This document shows positions 41,802 through 50,458 of a stretch of 64,000 nucleotides of DNA, in pieces (positions within the stretch are counted from its first letter, which is position 1; every line of letters starts with the position of its first letter). The notes under the pieces are model-generated. The model was not told where the DNA came from, made no database searches, and worked only from the letters and a program-made list of their open reading frames with translations. This DNA comes from Streptomyces longwoodensis. Lineage in GTDB: Bacteria; Actinomycetota; Actinomycetes; Streptomycetales; Streptomycetaceae. The stretch lies in contig NZ_KQ948549.1 in NCBI RefSeq assembly GCF_001514125.1, forward strand, positions 186,001-250,000, given 5' to 3'. Position numbers and translations under genes: made by a program.

Positions 41802-44800
41802 ATGGCGCTGGGAGTGTGGAAGGTCCCGGCCGCGGTGGCCGCCGGGGTGCTGCCGGGAGGTCCGCTGCTGGAGCGGGGCGGTTCGCCCGTCGCCGACCTG
41901 GCCGCGGGCGCCGTGGGCGTCGCCGCGGGCGCGGCGGCCGGAGCCGTACGGGCCGGCGTGCGCGGCGTGGACACCGCGGCCCGGGTGGGCCGGGTGACCC
42001 GCCACGCGGTGACGGGCGCCCGCGGCGCCTGGCGGTCCGGTCGCCGGGCGCACCTCGCGCTGCGGCCCACCTCGGGCGAGAAGGTCGACCGGCTGGGCGG
42101 CCTGGAGCAGGCGGCGCGCCGGGTGGCGCGCCTCCTGGCCGAGCGGCCGGACGTCGCCTACGCCTACTGGGACGGCGGACTGGGCCGGCTGGTGCTGGCC
42201 GCGACCGAGGACGCCGTCTCCGACCGGGTGCTCGACCGGGCGGCCGAACTGGCCGAACGGCACGGCCTCGGCCCGAGCGACGACCCGGTGGAGGAGTTCC
42301 CCCACCCCGGCGACCCGGCCGGGGTGCGCAACGCCACGGCCGCCCTGCTGATCGACCTGGCGGGCACCGCGGCCGGGCTGACCGCGTACACGCTGCGCCT
42401 GCCGCCCTCGCCGCGCCTGGTCACCGCCGCGGTGACGCTGCTGCGCGAGAACCCCCGCTTCCGCGGGCTTGTGGGCCGGCGCGTCGGCCGGTCCCGCATG
42501 GACCTGCTGCTCGCCGCGGCCAACGCCACCGCGCACGCGGCGGGCCAGACGCCGACGGCCCTGGTCCTGGACGGCGCGTTGCGGGGCCTGCAGCTCACCG
42601 AGACCGTCACGCGCGCCACCGCCTTCGACGCGGCCCACGACCGGCTGTGCGCGCCGGACCGCGTCCGCGCCTCCGCCGCGACCGTGCCCCGGCCGCCGCT
42701 GCGCCCGTCCCCGGCCTCGGAGTACGCCGCCAACGCGGGCACCGGCAGCGTGCTGGGTGCCGCCGCGACGCTGCTGATCAAGCACGACGCGAACGAGGCG
42801 GCCGAGGCCGTGCTCGCCGGTTCGCCCAAGGCGGCCCGCTACGGCCCGGCGGCGTTCAACGCCGTCCTGTGCTGTGCGCTGGCGCGCTCGGGCGTGGTGG
42901 TGCGCGACAGCGAGCGGCTGCGCCAGCTGGAGACGGTGGAGTCGGTGCTGCTGCATCCCAGTGCGCTGCGCGCGCCGGGCGGCGGTGTCGACGCCTGGGC
43001 CGAGGCCGTGCTCGACGCGGCGCGCGGCGCAGGGCTGCGGGTGGTGATGGTGGAGGACCCGGCCCTAGCGGACTTCACCGTCCTCGCGGACCACGTGGTG
43101 CCGGCGGACCGGCCCCTGACCGAGGCGGTCACCTCCTTGCGCCGTCGCGGCGGGGTCCTCACCGTGGCCCGCCACCTCCCGGCGCCCGCGGACGACGACG
43201 CGCCGCCCGACCCGGGCGCGGCACACGGACCGAGCGAGGCGTACGACTCCAGCGCGGCAGGGGAGGCGAGCGAAGCGCACGACGCCGGCGCGGCAGGGGA
43301 AGCGAGCGAGGCGCGCGACCCCGACAGCCCTCCACGCCCCGACCGAGGAACTCCGCACGCGACCGCCCCCCAGCCACCCGGGGACGACGGCCCCGCCCAC
43401 GCCGCCGGTGGCGCGACGGCCGCCCCGGACGACGTCCTGGCCGGCCTGCTGGCCGGTGACGTGGCCGTGGCGACGGCGAACGGCGACGACGCCGCCGTCG
43501 CCTGGGCCGCCGACGTGATCGCGCCCGGCGGCCTCCCGGACGTCTGGCGGCTGCTGCGGGCCGTACCGGCCGCGAAGGCCGTGAGCGGCCGGGCCCAGAC
43601 CCTGGCCAAGTCGGGCGCCGCCCTGTCGGGGCTGCTGGTGGCCGTGGGCGATGCAGGCCGCGGCGGACGCCGTACCCCGCTGCCCGGTCTGCGTCACGCG
43701 CCCGTGGACGTGGCCGCCGCGGCTGCCCTGCTGGGCGGTGCGCGCAGTGCCCTCGGCGTGGCGCTGGCCCGTTCCCCGCACCCCCGGGAGCGCGTCGCCT
43801 GGCACGCCCTGCACCCCGACGACGTACGGGACCGCCTGGCGCGGCGTCCGCAGGAGCAGCCCGGGCTGTCGGAGCAGGCGGCCGACCGGGTCCAGGCCGC
43901 CGCCGGGCGCGCCGGACGCGTCCCCGCGCTGAAGCCGCTGGGCTGGGCGTTCCAGCTGGCCCGGGCGGTGCGCCACGAGCTGGACGATCCGCTCACGCCG
44001 GTGCTGGCGGTGGGCTCCGCCGCCGAGGCCGTCCTCGGCTCGGCCGCGGACGCCCTGCTGGTCCTGGGCGCGCTCGATCTGAACGCCCTGGTGGGCGGCG
44101 TCCAGCGGCTGCGGGCCGAGCGCGCGGTGGCCGCGCTGATCAAGGAGCACCGGCAGAAGGCCCGTATCACCGCCGAGGACGCCGGGGACGACGCCCCGCG
44201 CACCGTCGACGCCGCCAAGCTGCACCCGGGCGACGTGATCGAGCTCCAGGCGGACGACGTGGTGCCCGCCGACGCGCGCCTGCTGTGGGCGGACGGGCTG
44301 GAGGTCGACGAGTCGGCGCTGACCGGCGAGTCGCTGCCCGTGGACAAGCAGACCGAGCCGACACCGCGCGCCTCGGTGGCCGACCGCCGCTGCATGGTGT
44401 TCGAGGGCACCACCGTGGTGGCGGGCCACGCGCGCGCGGTGGTCGTGGAGACCGGTGACCGCACCGAGGCGTCGCGCGCCGTCCACCTGGCCGCGCGCAC
44501 GCCCCCGGCCGCCGGTGTCCAGGCCCGGCTGCAGGAACTCACCCGCAAGGCCCTGCCGTTGACCCTCGCCGGGGGTGCCGCGGTGACCGGTCTGTCGCTG
44601 CTGCGGGGCACCGCGCTGCGCGACGCGGTGAGCGGCGGTGTCGCGGTGGCCGTGGCCGCGGTGCCCGAGGGGCTGCCGCTGGTGGCGACGGTCGCCCAGC
44701 TCGCGGCGGCCCGCAGGCTCAGCCGGCGCGGGGTGCTCGTGCGCGCGCCGCGCACCCTGGAGGCGCTGGGCCGCATGGACACCGTGTGCTTCGACAAGAC

Positions 44801-46340
44801 CGGCACCCTCACCGAGAACCGGCTCCGGCTGGTGAGGGTCACCGAGGCCGACGGCACGGTCCACGGCCGGGACGAGGCGGCGGACAGCCACACCCTCACC
44901 GTCGCCGCGCGGGCCTGCCCGCGGACCAACGGCGGCTCCGACCGCCCGGTGCACGCCACCGACGAGGCGGTGCTGGAGGCGGCCGGGGCCGACCCGGAGT
45001 GGACCCAGACGGAGGACCTGCCCTTCGAGGCGGCCCGGGGCTACGCGGCGGCCGTGGGCCACGCCGCCGACGGCGCGCGCACCCTGGTGGTCAAGGGCGC
45101 CCCGGAGAACGTCCTGCCCGCCTGCACGGCCGGCGCCGACGAGGCGGACGACACCGCGCACCGGCTGGCCGGGAACGGGCTGCGGGTGCTGGCGGTCGCC
45201 GAACGCCGCCTGCGCGACGGCGAGACGGACGCCGACGCACTCGAAGGGCCGCTGGGCGAGCTGGAGTTCACCGGACTGGTGGCGCTCGCCGACGTGGCCC
45301 GCGAGACCTCCCCGGAACTGGTGCGGTCCCTCGAAGGGGCGGGCGTACGGCCGGTGATGCTCACCGGCGACCACCCGCAGACCGCGCGGGCGATCGCCGT
45401 GGAGCTCGGCTGGCCCGAGGACACCGTCGTGGTCACCGGCGACGAGCTGGCGTCGGCCGACCGTTCGGAACGCGCGGGCAAACTGCGCGACGCCGGGGTG
45501 GTCGCCCGGGTCGCGCCGGAGCAGAAGCTCCAGGTGGTCGAGGCCCTGCGGGACGCCGGCCGGGTGGTCGGCATGGTCGGCGACGGCGCCAACGACGCCG
45601 CCGCGATCCGGGCCGCTGACGTCGGCGTCGGCCTCAACGCGCGCGGCTCGGCCGCCGCCCGCAACGCCGCCGACATCGTCCTGACCGACGACGACATGCG
45701 GGTGCTCATCGAGGCCGTCCACGAGGGCCGCGCCCTGTGGCACAGCGTCGCCGACGCCATCGCCATCCTGATCGGCGGCAACGCGGGCGAGGTGGGCTTC
45801 GGCATCGTCGGCACCCTGCTGGGACGCCGGGCGCCGCTGTCCACGCGGCAGATGCTGCTGGTGAACCTGTTCACGGACCTGTTCCCGGCGATGGCCGTGG
45901 CGGTCACCCCGGTGCCGCGGGCGACCGAGGACACGGACGGACCGCTCGGCACCGCGCTGCTGGGGGCGCCGCTGATCGACCAGATCCGGCACCGCGCGCT
46001 GACGACCTGTCTGGGAGCGGTGGCCGCCTGGCTGTTCGGGCGCTTCACGCCGGGTACGCAGCGCCGGTCGACCACGATGGCGCTGTGCGCGGTGGTCGGC
46101 ACCCAGCTGGCGCAGACCCTGGCCGACCGCCGCGAGAGCGGACTGGTGCGGGCGACCGTGCTGGGCTCGGCCGTCGCCCTGGTGCTGCTGGTGCAGACGC
46201 CCGGCGCGAGCCGCCTCTTCGGCTGCACCCCGCTGGGGCCGGTCGCGTGGGCCGGCGTGTGCGGTTCCATCGTCCTCGCCCTGGCGGGCCAGCGGGCCCT
46301 GCCCCGCTTGGAGGAGGCGGTGCTGCGGCTCAAGCGGTGA
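41802..46340 (+). CDS. Giant P-type ATPase: degenerate N-terminal ATPase fused to an active Ca2+-ATPase-like pump
   Basis: 1512 residues, about 600 more than a normal pump and of CtpI-like size. The C-terminal part is complete: TGES at 841, PEGL at 955, phosphorylation DKTGT with Asp998, KGAPE near 1098, TGDHP at 1188, GDGAND at 1260, and M5/M6 cation residues N1327/E1330 and N1355/T1358/D1359, which match the SERCA calcium ligands. The N-terminal ~640 residues resemble a dead second copy: LARSGVVVRDSERLRQLETV leads to HPSA (385-388) where DKTG should be, and DVAVATANGDDAAVAWAADV (553-572) mirrors DVGVGLNARGSAAARNAADI. A ferredoxin-like, HMA-like fold without CxxC may lie at about 98-150. Residues ~455-545 are disordered and repetitive (AAGEASEA). 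Confidence 0.88.
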   Translation: MALGVWKVPAAVAAGVLPGGPLLERGGSPVADLAAGAVGVAAGAAAGAVRAGVRGVDTAARVGRVTRHAVTGARGAWRSGRRAHLALRPTSGEKVDRLGGLEQAARRVARLLAERPDVAYAYWDGGLGRLVLAATEDAVSDRVLDRAAELAERHGLGPSDDPVEEFPHPGDPAGVRNATAALLIDLAGTAAGLTAYTLRLPPSPRLVTAAVTLLRENPRFRGLVGRRVGRSRMDLLLAAANATAHAAGQTPTALVLDGALRGLQLTETVTRATAFDAAHDRLCAPDRVRASAATVPRPPLRPSPASEYAANAGTGSVLGAAATLLIKHDANEAAEAVLAGSPKAARYGPAAFNAVLCCALARSGVVVRDSERLRQLETVESVLLHPSALRAPGGGVDAWAEAVLDAARGAGLRVVMVEDPALADFTVLADHVVPADRPLTEAVTSLRRRGGVLTVARHLPAPADDDAPPDPGAAHGPSEAYDSSAAGEASEAHDAGAAGEASEARDPDSPPRPDRGTPHATAPQPPGDDGPAHAAGGATAAPDDVLAGLLAGDVAVATANGDDAAVAWAADVIAPGGLPDVWRLLRAVPAAKAVSGRAQTLAKSGAALSGLLVAVGDAGRGGRRTPLPGLRHAPVDVAAAAALLGGARSALGVALARSPHPRERVAWHALHPDDVRDRLARRPQEQPGLSEQAADRVQAAAGRAGRVPALKPLGWAFQLARAVRHELDDPLTPVLAVGSAAEAVLGSAADALLVLGALDLNALVGGVQRLRAERAVAALIKEHRQKARITAEDAGDDAPRTVDAAKLHPGDVIELQADDVVPADARLLWADGLEVDESALTGESLPVDKQTEPTPRASVADRRCMVFEGTTVVAGHARAVVVETGDRTEASRAVHLAARTPPAAGVQARLQELTRKALPLTLAGGAAVTGLSLLRGTALRDAVSGGVAVAVAAVPEGLPLVATVAQLAAARRLSRRGVLVRAPRTLEALGRMDTVCFDKTGTLTENRLRLVRVTEADGTVHGRDEAADSHTLTVAARACPRTNGGSDRPVHATDEAVLEAAGADPEWTQTEDLPFEAARGYAAAVGHAADGARTLVVKGAPENVLPACTAGADEADDTAHRLAGNGLRVLAVAERRLRDGETDADALEGPLGELEFTGLVALADVARETSPELVRSLEGAGVRPVMLTGDHPQTARAIAVELGWPEDTVVVTGDELASADRSERAGKLRDAGVVARVAPEQKLQVVEALRDAGRVVGMVGDGANDAAAIRAADVGVGLNARGSAAARNAADIVLTDDDMRVLIEAVHEGRALWHSVADAIAILIGGNAGEVGFGIVGTLLGRRAPLSTRQMLLVNLFTDLFPAMAVAVTPVPRATEDTDGPLGTALLGAPLIDQIRHRALTTCLGAVAAWLFGRFTPGTQRRSTTMALCAVVGTQLAQTLADRRESGLVRATVLGSAVALVLLVQTPGASRLFGCTPLGPVAWAGVCGSIVLALAGQRALPRLEEAVLRLKR

Positions 46341-46361
46341 GGGGCGGACGAAGGCCGGTGT

Positions 46362-46448
46362 CAGGGCCGGGAGCCGTACGGGTTCGGCGTCAGGGCCAGG
46401 AGCCGTACGGGTTCGGCGGCAGGGCCAGGAGCCGTACGGGCCCGGCGG
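46362..46448 (+). repeat. 29-bp tandem repeat, three copies
   Basis: Three adjacent units beginning CAGGGCC(A/G)GGAGCCGTACG at 46362, 46391 and 46420, with only a few mismatches, starting 22 bases after the ATPase stop. No spacers, so not CRISPR. Not coding. Confidence 0.85.
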
Positions 46449-46453
46449 CAGGC

Positions 46454-46487
46454 GGGGGCCGCAGCGGCACCGGCCGCTGCGGCCCCC
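46454..46487. terminator. Terminator between the ATPase and OYE genes
   Basis: Perfect 15-bp stem GGGGGCCGCAGCGGC (46454-46468) / GCCGCTGCGGCCCCC (46473-46487) with a 4-base loop, ten bases from the stop of the convergent flavin oxidoreductase. Serves both directions. Confidence 0.85.
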
Positions 46488-46496
46488 CGGCCCCTG

Positions 46497-47573
46497 TCAC
46501 ACCGACCGGTGGTACTGGTGCGGCACCCGCACCTCCACGCCGAGCGCCCGGGCGGCGTGCCGGGCCCAGGACGGGTTGCGCAGCAGCTCGCGGCCGAGGA
46601 GGACCGCGTCCGCCTCGCCGTTGGCGACGATCTTCTCGGCCTGCTCGACGTCGGTGATCAGGCCCACGGCCGCGACCGGCATCGGCGTCTCGGCCTTGAC
46701 CCGGGCGGCGAAGGGCACCTGGTAGCCGGGGCCCGTGGGGATGCGGACGGGGGCGTTGCCACCGGTGGAGACGTCCACGAGGTCGACGCCGTGGGCGTGC
46801 AGGTCCCGCGCCAGGCGCACGGTGTCGTCGGCCGTCCAGCCGTCCTCCTCCAGCCAGTCGGTGGCGGAGACGCGGAAGAACAGGGGCTTGTCCTCGGGCC
46901 AGACGGCGCGCACGGCGTCGACGACCTCCAGCGCGAAGCGGGCGCGGTTGTCGAAGGAGCCGCCGTAGGCGTCGGTGCGGTGATTGCTGTGCGGCGAGAG
47001 GAACTCGTGGATGAGGTAGCCGTGGGCGCCGTGCAGTTCCACGACCTCGAACCCGGCGGCGAGCGCCCGCCGGGCCCCGTCCACGAACTGCTGTACCACG
47101 TCGCCGATCTGAGCGGTCGTCAACTCGTCCGGCACCGGGTGGCGTTCGTCGAAGGCGAGCGCGCTCGGCCCGACCGGCCGCCACCCGCCCTCCTCCGGCG
47201 CGAGCGGCGCCCCGCCCTTCCACGTCCGGTCGGTCGACGCCTTGCGCCCGGCGTGGGCCAGCTGAACGGCCGGCACGGTGCCCTGCTCCGTCAGGAACCG
47301 GGTGATCCGGCGGAAGCCCTCGACCTGGGCGTCGTTCCACAGGCCCAGGTCGTACGGCGAGATGCGCCCCTCGGGGCTGACGGCGGTGGCCTCGGCGATG
47401 ACCAGGCCGGTGCCGCCGGTCGCGCGAGCCCCGTAGTGCGTGAGGTGCCAGTCGGTGGGAACGCCCGTCGCGGGGCCCTCGGGAGCCGCCGAGTACTGGC
47501 ACATGGGAGGCATCCACACGCGGTTCGGGATCGTCACGTCGCGCAGTGTCCAGGGCTCGAAGAGCGCACTCAC
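46497..47573 (-). CDS. Old yellow enzyme-type NADH:flavin oxidoreductase (YqjM/NamA-like)
   Basis: 358 residues, an FMN TIM barrel. Landmarks: LTIPNRVWMPPMCQYSA-like start (VTIPNRVWMPPMCQYSA), VQLAHAGRKAS, the substrate pair in VELHGAHGYLIHEFLSPHSNHRTDAYGG (HGAH), VDVSTGG, and VLLGRELLRNPSW at the FMN phosphate end. Such enzymes reduce electrophilic alkenes such as enones or nitro compounds with NADPH. GTG start at 47573 with GGAG upstream. Divergent from an ArsR-like regulator and the operator repeats lie between. Confidence 0.92.
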   Translation of the reverse strand: MSALFEPWTLRDVTIPNRVWMPPMCQYSAAPEGPATGVPTDWHLTHYGARATGGTGLVIAEATAVSPEGRISPYDLGLWNDAQVEGFRRITRFLTEQGTVPAVQLAHAGRKASTDRTWKGGAPLAPEEGGWRPVGPSALAFDERHPVPDELTTAQIGDVVQQFVDGARRALAAGFEVVELHGAHGYLIHEFLSPHSNHRTDAYGGSFDNRARFALEVVDAVRAVWPEDKPLFFRVSATDWLEEDGWTADDTVRLARDLHAHGVDLVDVSTGGNAPVRIPTGPGYQVPFAARVKAETPMPVAAVGLITDVEQAEKIVANGEADAVLLGRELLRNPSWARHAARALGVEVRVPHQYHRSV

Positions 47574-47607
47574 GGAAAGCTCCGTTCGTCGGGGTGCCGG
47601 TGTCACG

Positions 47608-47663
47608 TCGTACGATACTCGTCGTACTACGGGAGATGTCAAACTACGATGGACCTCGTACGA
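47608..47663. promoter_or_regulatory. TCGTACGA operator repeats of the OYE/ArsR gap
   Basis: Perfect 8-bp palindrome TCGTACGA occurs at 47608 and again at 47656; a near copy TCGTACTA is at 47622, and GTCGTAC is directly repeated 14 bases apart (47607, 47621). The copies flank both start regions and are likely bound by the divergent ArsR-like protein. Confidence 0.55.
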
Positions 47664-47693
47664 TGGGCTGACCCCGAGGAAAGTGGAGCCACC

Positions 47694-48068
47694 GTGACCA
47701 CCGCAGCGCCCGCCCCCGTCCCCGCCGCCGGCGGTGGCCGTGACCTGCCGCACCCGGCGCCCGAGGAGATCCGGCTGGAGTCGGTGCTGCACGCGCTCTC
47801 GGACCCGATGCGGCTGCGGATCGTGCGGGAGCTCGCCGTCGAGGGGGACGAGCTGTCCTGCTCCCAGTTCGCCCTGCCGGTGACCAAGTCGACGAGCACG
47901 CACCACTTCCGGGTCCTGCGCGAGGCGGGCGTGATCCACCAGGTCTACCGGGGCACGGCGAAGATGAACGGACTGCGCAAGGACGACCTGGACGCCCTCT
48001 TCCCGGGGCTCCTCGACTGCGTCCTCACCGCCGCCCACCGCCAGTCGCTGCGCCTCGGGGACGGCTGA
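47694..48068 (+). CDS. ArsR/winged-helix transcriptional regulator
   Basis: 124 residues. Winged helix: LESVLHALSDPMRLRIVREL, then SCSQFALPVTKSTSTHHFRVLREAGVIHQVYRGT, where the recognition helix carries KSTSTHHFRVLREAG, typical for ArsR-type proteins near oxidoreductases. A Cys (ELSCSQF) sits just before this helix and could sense electrophiles; this is inference. GTG 47694 has GTGGAG upstream and keeps the TCGTACGA repeats outside the gene; ATG 47649 in the same frame would place an operator inside it. Confidence 0.85.
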   Translation: MTTAAPAPVPAAGGGRDLPHPAPEEIRLESVLHALSDPMRLRIVRELAVEGDELSCSQFALPVTKSTSTHHFRVLREAGVIHQVYRGTAKMNGLRKDDLDALFPGLLDCVLTAAHRQSLRLGDG

Positions 48069-48137
48069 GCCGGTTCTCCGGGGGAGTGGCCGAGGAGGGC
48101 GCCACGCATCCGGGTGCCTCGGGCGACCCCGATGACC

Positions 48138-49496
48138 TCAGCCGTGTCGCCGGTCCGGGCCCGCCCCGCCGACCGCCTCGCGCAGCGCCGCCCGGTCCGG
48201 CAGCTTGACCGGGCCGCCCCGCCCCAGCGCGGCCCCGAGCGCCGCCTCGGCGCGCTCGATGTCCAGCCAGCCGCTCCACTCCACCGGCTCGGCCCCCGCC
48301 GCCCGCAGCAACGGCAGGGGATCCGCCGGCACCTCCCGGCGGGCGAGCGCCGGGGCGTCCGCGAGCAAGGAGGCGACCGTCTCCTTGGCGCAGGGCCGGT
48401 TGGTGCCGATGACCCCGGTGGGCCCGCGCTTGATCCAGCCGGCCACGTACTCGCCCGGCGCCACCGCCACCCCGCGCAGCACGCGGCCCGCCCGGTGCGG
48501 CACGGTCCCGCGCGCGGGGTCGAAGGGCAGCCCCTCCAGCGGCACTCCGCGGTAGCCCACCGACCGCAGCACCAACTGGGCCTCGATCTCCTCGAACCGG
48601 CCCGTGCCGGTCGCCCCGCCGTGCCCGTCGGGCGCCGTCCGCTCGAACCGCACGGCGGCCACCCGCCCGTCCCGGGCGAGGAGTTCGACCGGCCGCAGGA
48701 AGAACCGCAGCCGGATGCGCCGCCGCGCCGCTCCCGGCGGCCGCGCGGCCCAGTCCCGCAGCACATCGACGTTGCGCCGCTGTGCCGAGGGCAGCCCGGA
48801 GGGGTCGGCGGCATCGGGGTCGAGCGCCAACTCGGCCGCCTCCACCACCGCTTCGGTCTCCGGCAGGGACCCGAGCTCGCGCAGTTCCTTGGTGGTGAAG
48901 CGCGCCTGGGAGGGACCGCGCCGGCCCACCATGTGCACGGTGTCGACCCGGCTCGCGGCCAGCGCGGTCAGGGCCGCCTGCGGCATGTCGGTGGCGCTCA
49001 GCTCGGCCGAGCCCCGGGCCAGGATGCGGGTGACGTCCACCGCGACGTTGCCCACCCCGACGACCACCGCCGACCGGACGCCGCGCAAGAAGCCGTCCGC
49101 GACCGCGTCCGGGTGGGCGCTGTACCAGGACACGAACTCGGTCGCCGACCAGCTGCCCGGCAGGTCCTCACCGGGAATCCCCAGCCGCCGGTCGGCCGCC
49201 GCGCCCACGCAGTACACGACCGCGTGGTACAGCTCGCGCAGTCGGGCCACGGGCACCCCTCCGGCGCCCACCTCCACCCCGCCGAGGAAGCGCACCCGCT
49301 CCTCCTCCAGCACCGTGCGCAGCGTGTGCTGGAGGGACTTGATCTTCTCGTGGTCCGGGGCGACGCCGTAGCGCACCAGCCCGTAGGGGCACGGCAGTCG
49401 GTCCAGGACGTCGACGCGCACCTCGGGGTCCTGCTGGAGCAGACTCTGGGCGGTGTAGACCCCGCTCGGCCCGGAGCCGACCACGGCGACTCGCAT
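48138..49496 (-). CDS. fprA: Ferredoxin/adrenodoxin-NADP reductase, FprA type
   Basis: 452 residues. FAD site MRVAVVGSGPSGVYTAQSL at the N-terminus, then CPYGLVRYGVAPDHEKIK which is the FprA/adrenodoxin-reductase hallmark, NADP site VVVGVGNVAVDVTRILA near 155, RRGPSQARFTTKELRELG, and WIKRGPTGVIGTNRPCAKET near 375. It moves electrons from NADPH to ferredoxins, for example those of P450s. None of its partners is in the neighbourhood. ATG 49496 starts the FAD fold directly. Convergent with the ArsR-like gene. Confidence 0.92.
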   Translation of the reverse strand: MRVAVVGSGPSGVYTAQSLLQQDPEVRVDVLDRLPCPYGLVRYGVAPDHEKIKSLQHTLRTVLEEERVRFLGGVEVGAGGVPVARLRELYHAVVYCVGAAADRRLGIPGEDLPGSWSATEFVSWYSAHPDAVADGFLRGVRSAVVVGVGNVAVDVTRILARGSAELSATDMPQAALTALAASRVDTVHMVGRRGPSQARFTTKELRELGSLPETEAVVEAAELALDPDAADPSGLPSAQRRNVDVLRDWAARPPGAARRRIRLRFFLRPVELLARDGRVAAVRFERTAPDGHGGATGTGRFEEIEAQLVLRSVGYRGVPLEGLPFDPARGTVPHRAGRVLRGVAVAPGEYVAGWIKRGPTGVIGTNRPCAKETVASLLADAPALARREVPADPLPLLRAAGAEPVEWSGWLDIERAEAALGAALGRGGPVKLPDRAALREAVGGAGPDRRHG

Positions 49497-49626
49497 GGCT
49501 CCAGCATCGCACCGCGGGCGGCCGCCCGACAGGGGTACCGCACGCACCGGCCGCGCGCGTCACCCGGCCGGCGGCACACCCCTGATCGGCGGCGCCCCCG
49601 CACGGTCGGCCGCGCCCCGTACGCCC

Positions 49627-50268
49627 TCAGCGCATCGTCAGCATCCGCTGGATTTCCGTGGTCTGCTGGGCGACCACGTCGTCCGCCATCTCCTCGATCC
49701 GCAGGTTGTTGCCCTGCGCCTTGACGTCCGTGGCCATGGTGATCGCCCCCTGGTGGTGGGTGATCATCAGGGTCAGGAACAGCTGGTCGAACGCCGCGCC
49801 CCGCGCCGCCCTCAGCTGTGCCAGCTGCGCCCCGGTCGCCATCCCCGGCATCGCCGCGTGGTCGTGCCGGCCGGCCGTCCCGTCCTTCTCGTACGACGTC
49901 AGCCAGCCCCGCATCGACGTGATCTCCGGCCCCTGTGCGGCGGCGATCCGGGACGCGAGCCGCTTGACGTCGCCCGACGCGGCGCGGTCGGGGACGAGCG
50001 CGGCCATGTCCAGGGCCTGCTGGTGGTGGACGATCATCATCCGCGCGTACGCCACGTCGGCCGCGTTGGGGGTGTCGTCCTCGGCGCGCTGCTGGGCCGC
50101 CTCCCGCGCGGACAGGGTCCGGTTCCCCTCCCCGGGCGCACCCGGGACGATCACCGAGGGGCCGCTCCCGCCGGCCGGCTCCGGAGCGGCGTCCGACCCG
50201 GAGTCGCAGCCCGCGAGGGCCAGGGCCAGGGCGGCGGTGAGAGCCAGGGACGCACGGCGGAACAGCAC
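49627..50268 (-). CDS. DUF305 lipoprotein
   Basis: 213 residues. Lipobox LALAGC at about 16-21 marks it as exported and lipid-anchored. Two DUF305 helical repeats carry paired histidines: MMIVHHQQALDMA and LMITHHQGAITMATD, with Met-rich surroundings (HDHAAMPGMATG), which suggests metal, possibly copper, binding by analogy. It is divergent from the LVIVD protein with a 190-bp gap. A possible -35/-10 (TTGGCT at 50382, GATACT at 50404) and a CCGTTC/GAACGG dyad (50425-50441) serve the other direction. Confidence 0.88.
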   Translation of the reverse strand: MLFRRASLALTAALALALAGCDSGSDAAPEPAGGSGPSVIVPGAPGEGNRTLSAREAAQQRAEDDTPNAADVAYARMMIVHHQQALDMAALVPDRAASGDVKRLASRIAAAQGPEITSMRGWLTSYEKDGTAGRHDHAAMPGMATGAQLAQLRAARGAAFDQLFLTLMITHHQGAITMATDVKAQGNNLRIEEMADDVVAQQTTEIQRMLTMR

Positions 50269-50381
50269 AACAACCTCCTGCAGCGCGGTACTTGGTGGCC
50301 CGTCAGGGCCGACCGTCAGGACCCGTACCTGTCCTGTGTGTCACCTGTCGAAAAGTTGTGGGGTGAACGCGTTGCCATCTG

Positions 50382-50441
50382 TTGGCTTGAGCATGACTAA
50401 GACGATACTGCGGAGGACCGTGATCCGTTCCCCGTGAACGG
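50382..50441 (+). promoter_or_regulatory. Possible promoter and dyad before the LVIVD gene
   Basis: TTGGCT-N16-GATACT (50382-50409) resembles a sigma-70 type promoter, followed by the inverted repeat CCGTTC (50425) / GAACGG (50436). Low certainty, based on spacing only. Confidence 0.3.
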
Positions 50442-50458
50442 CAACGAGGGAGGAAGCA

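Noticed and set aside
43065..45992. A 975-codon minus-strand frame
   Set aside because: It is antisense to the P-type ATPase catalytic motifs and rich in repetitive Gly/Arg/His; no domain is recognisable.
46362..46448. CRISPR array
   Set aside because: The 29-bp repeats touch each other without spacers and there are no cas genes.
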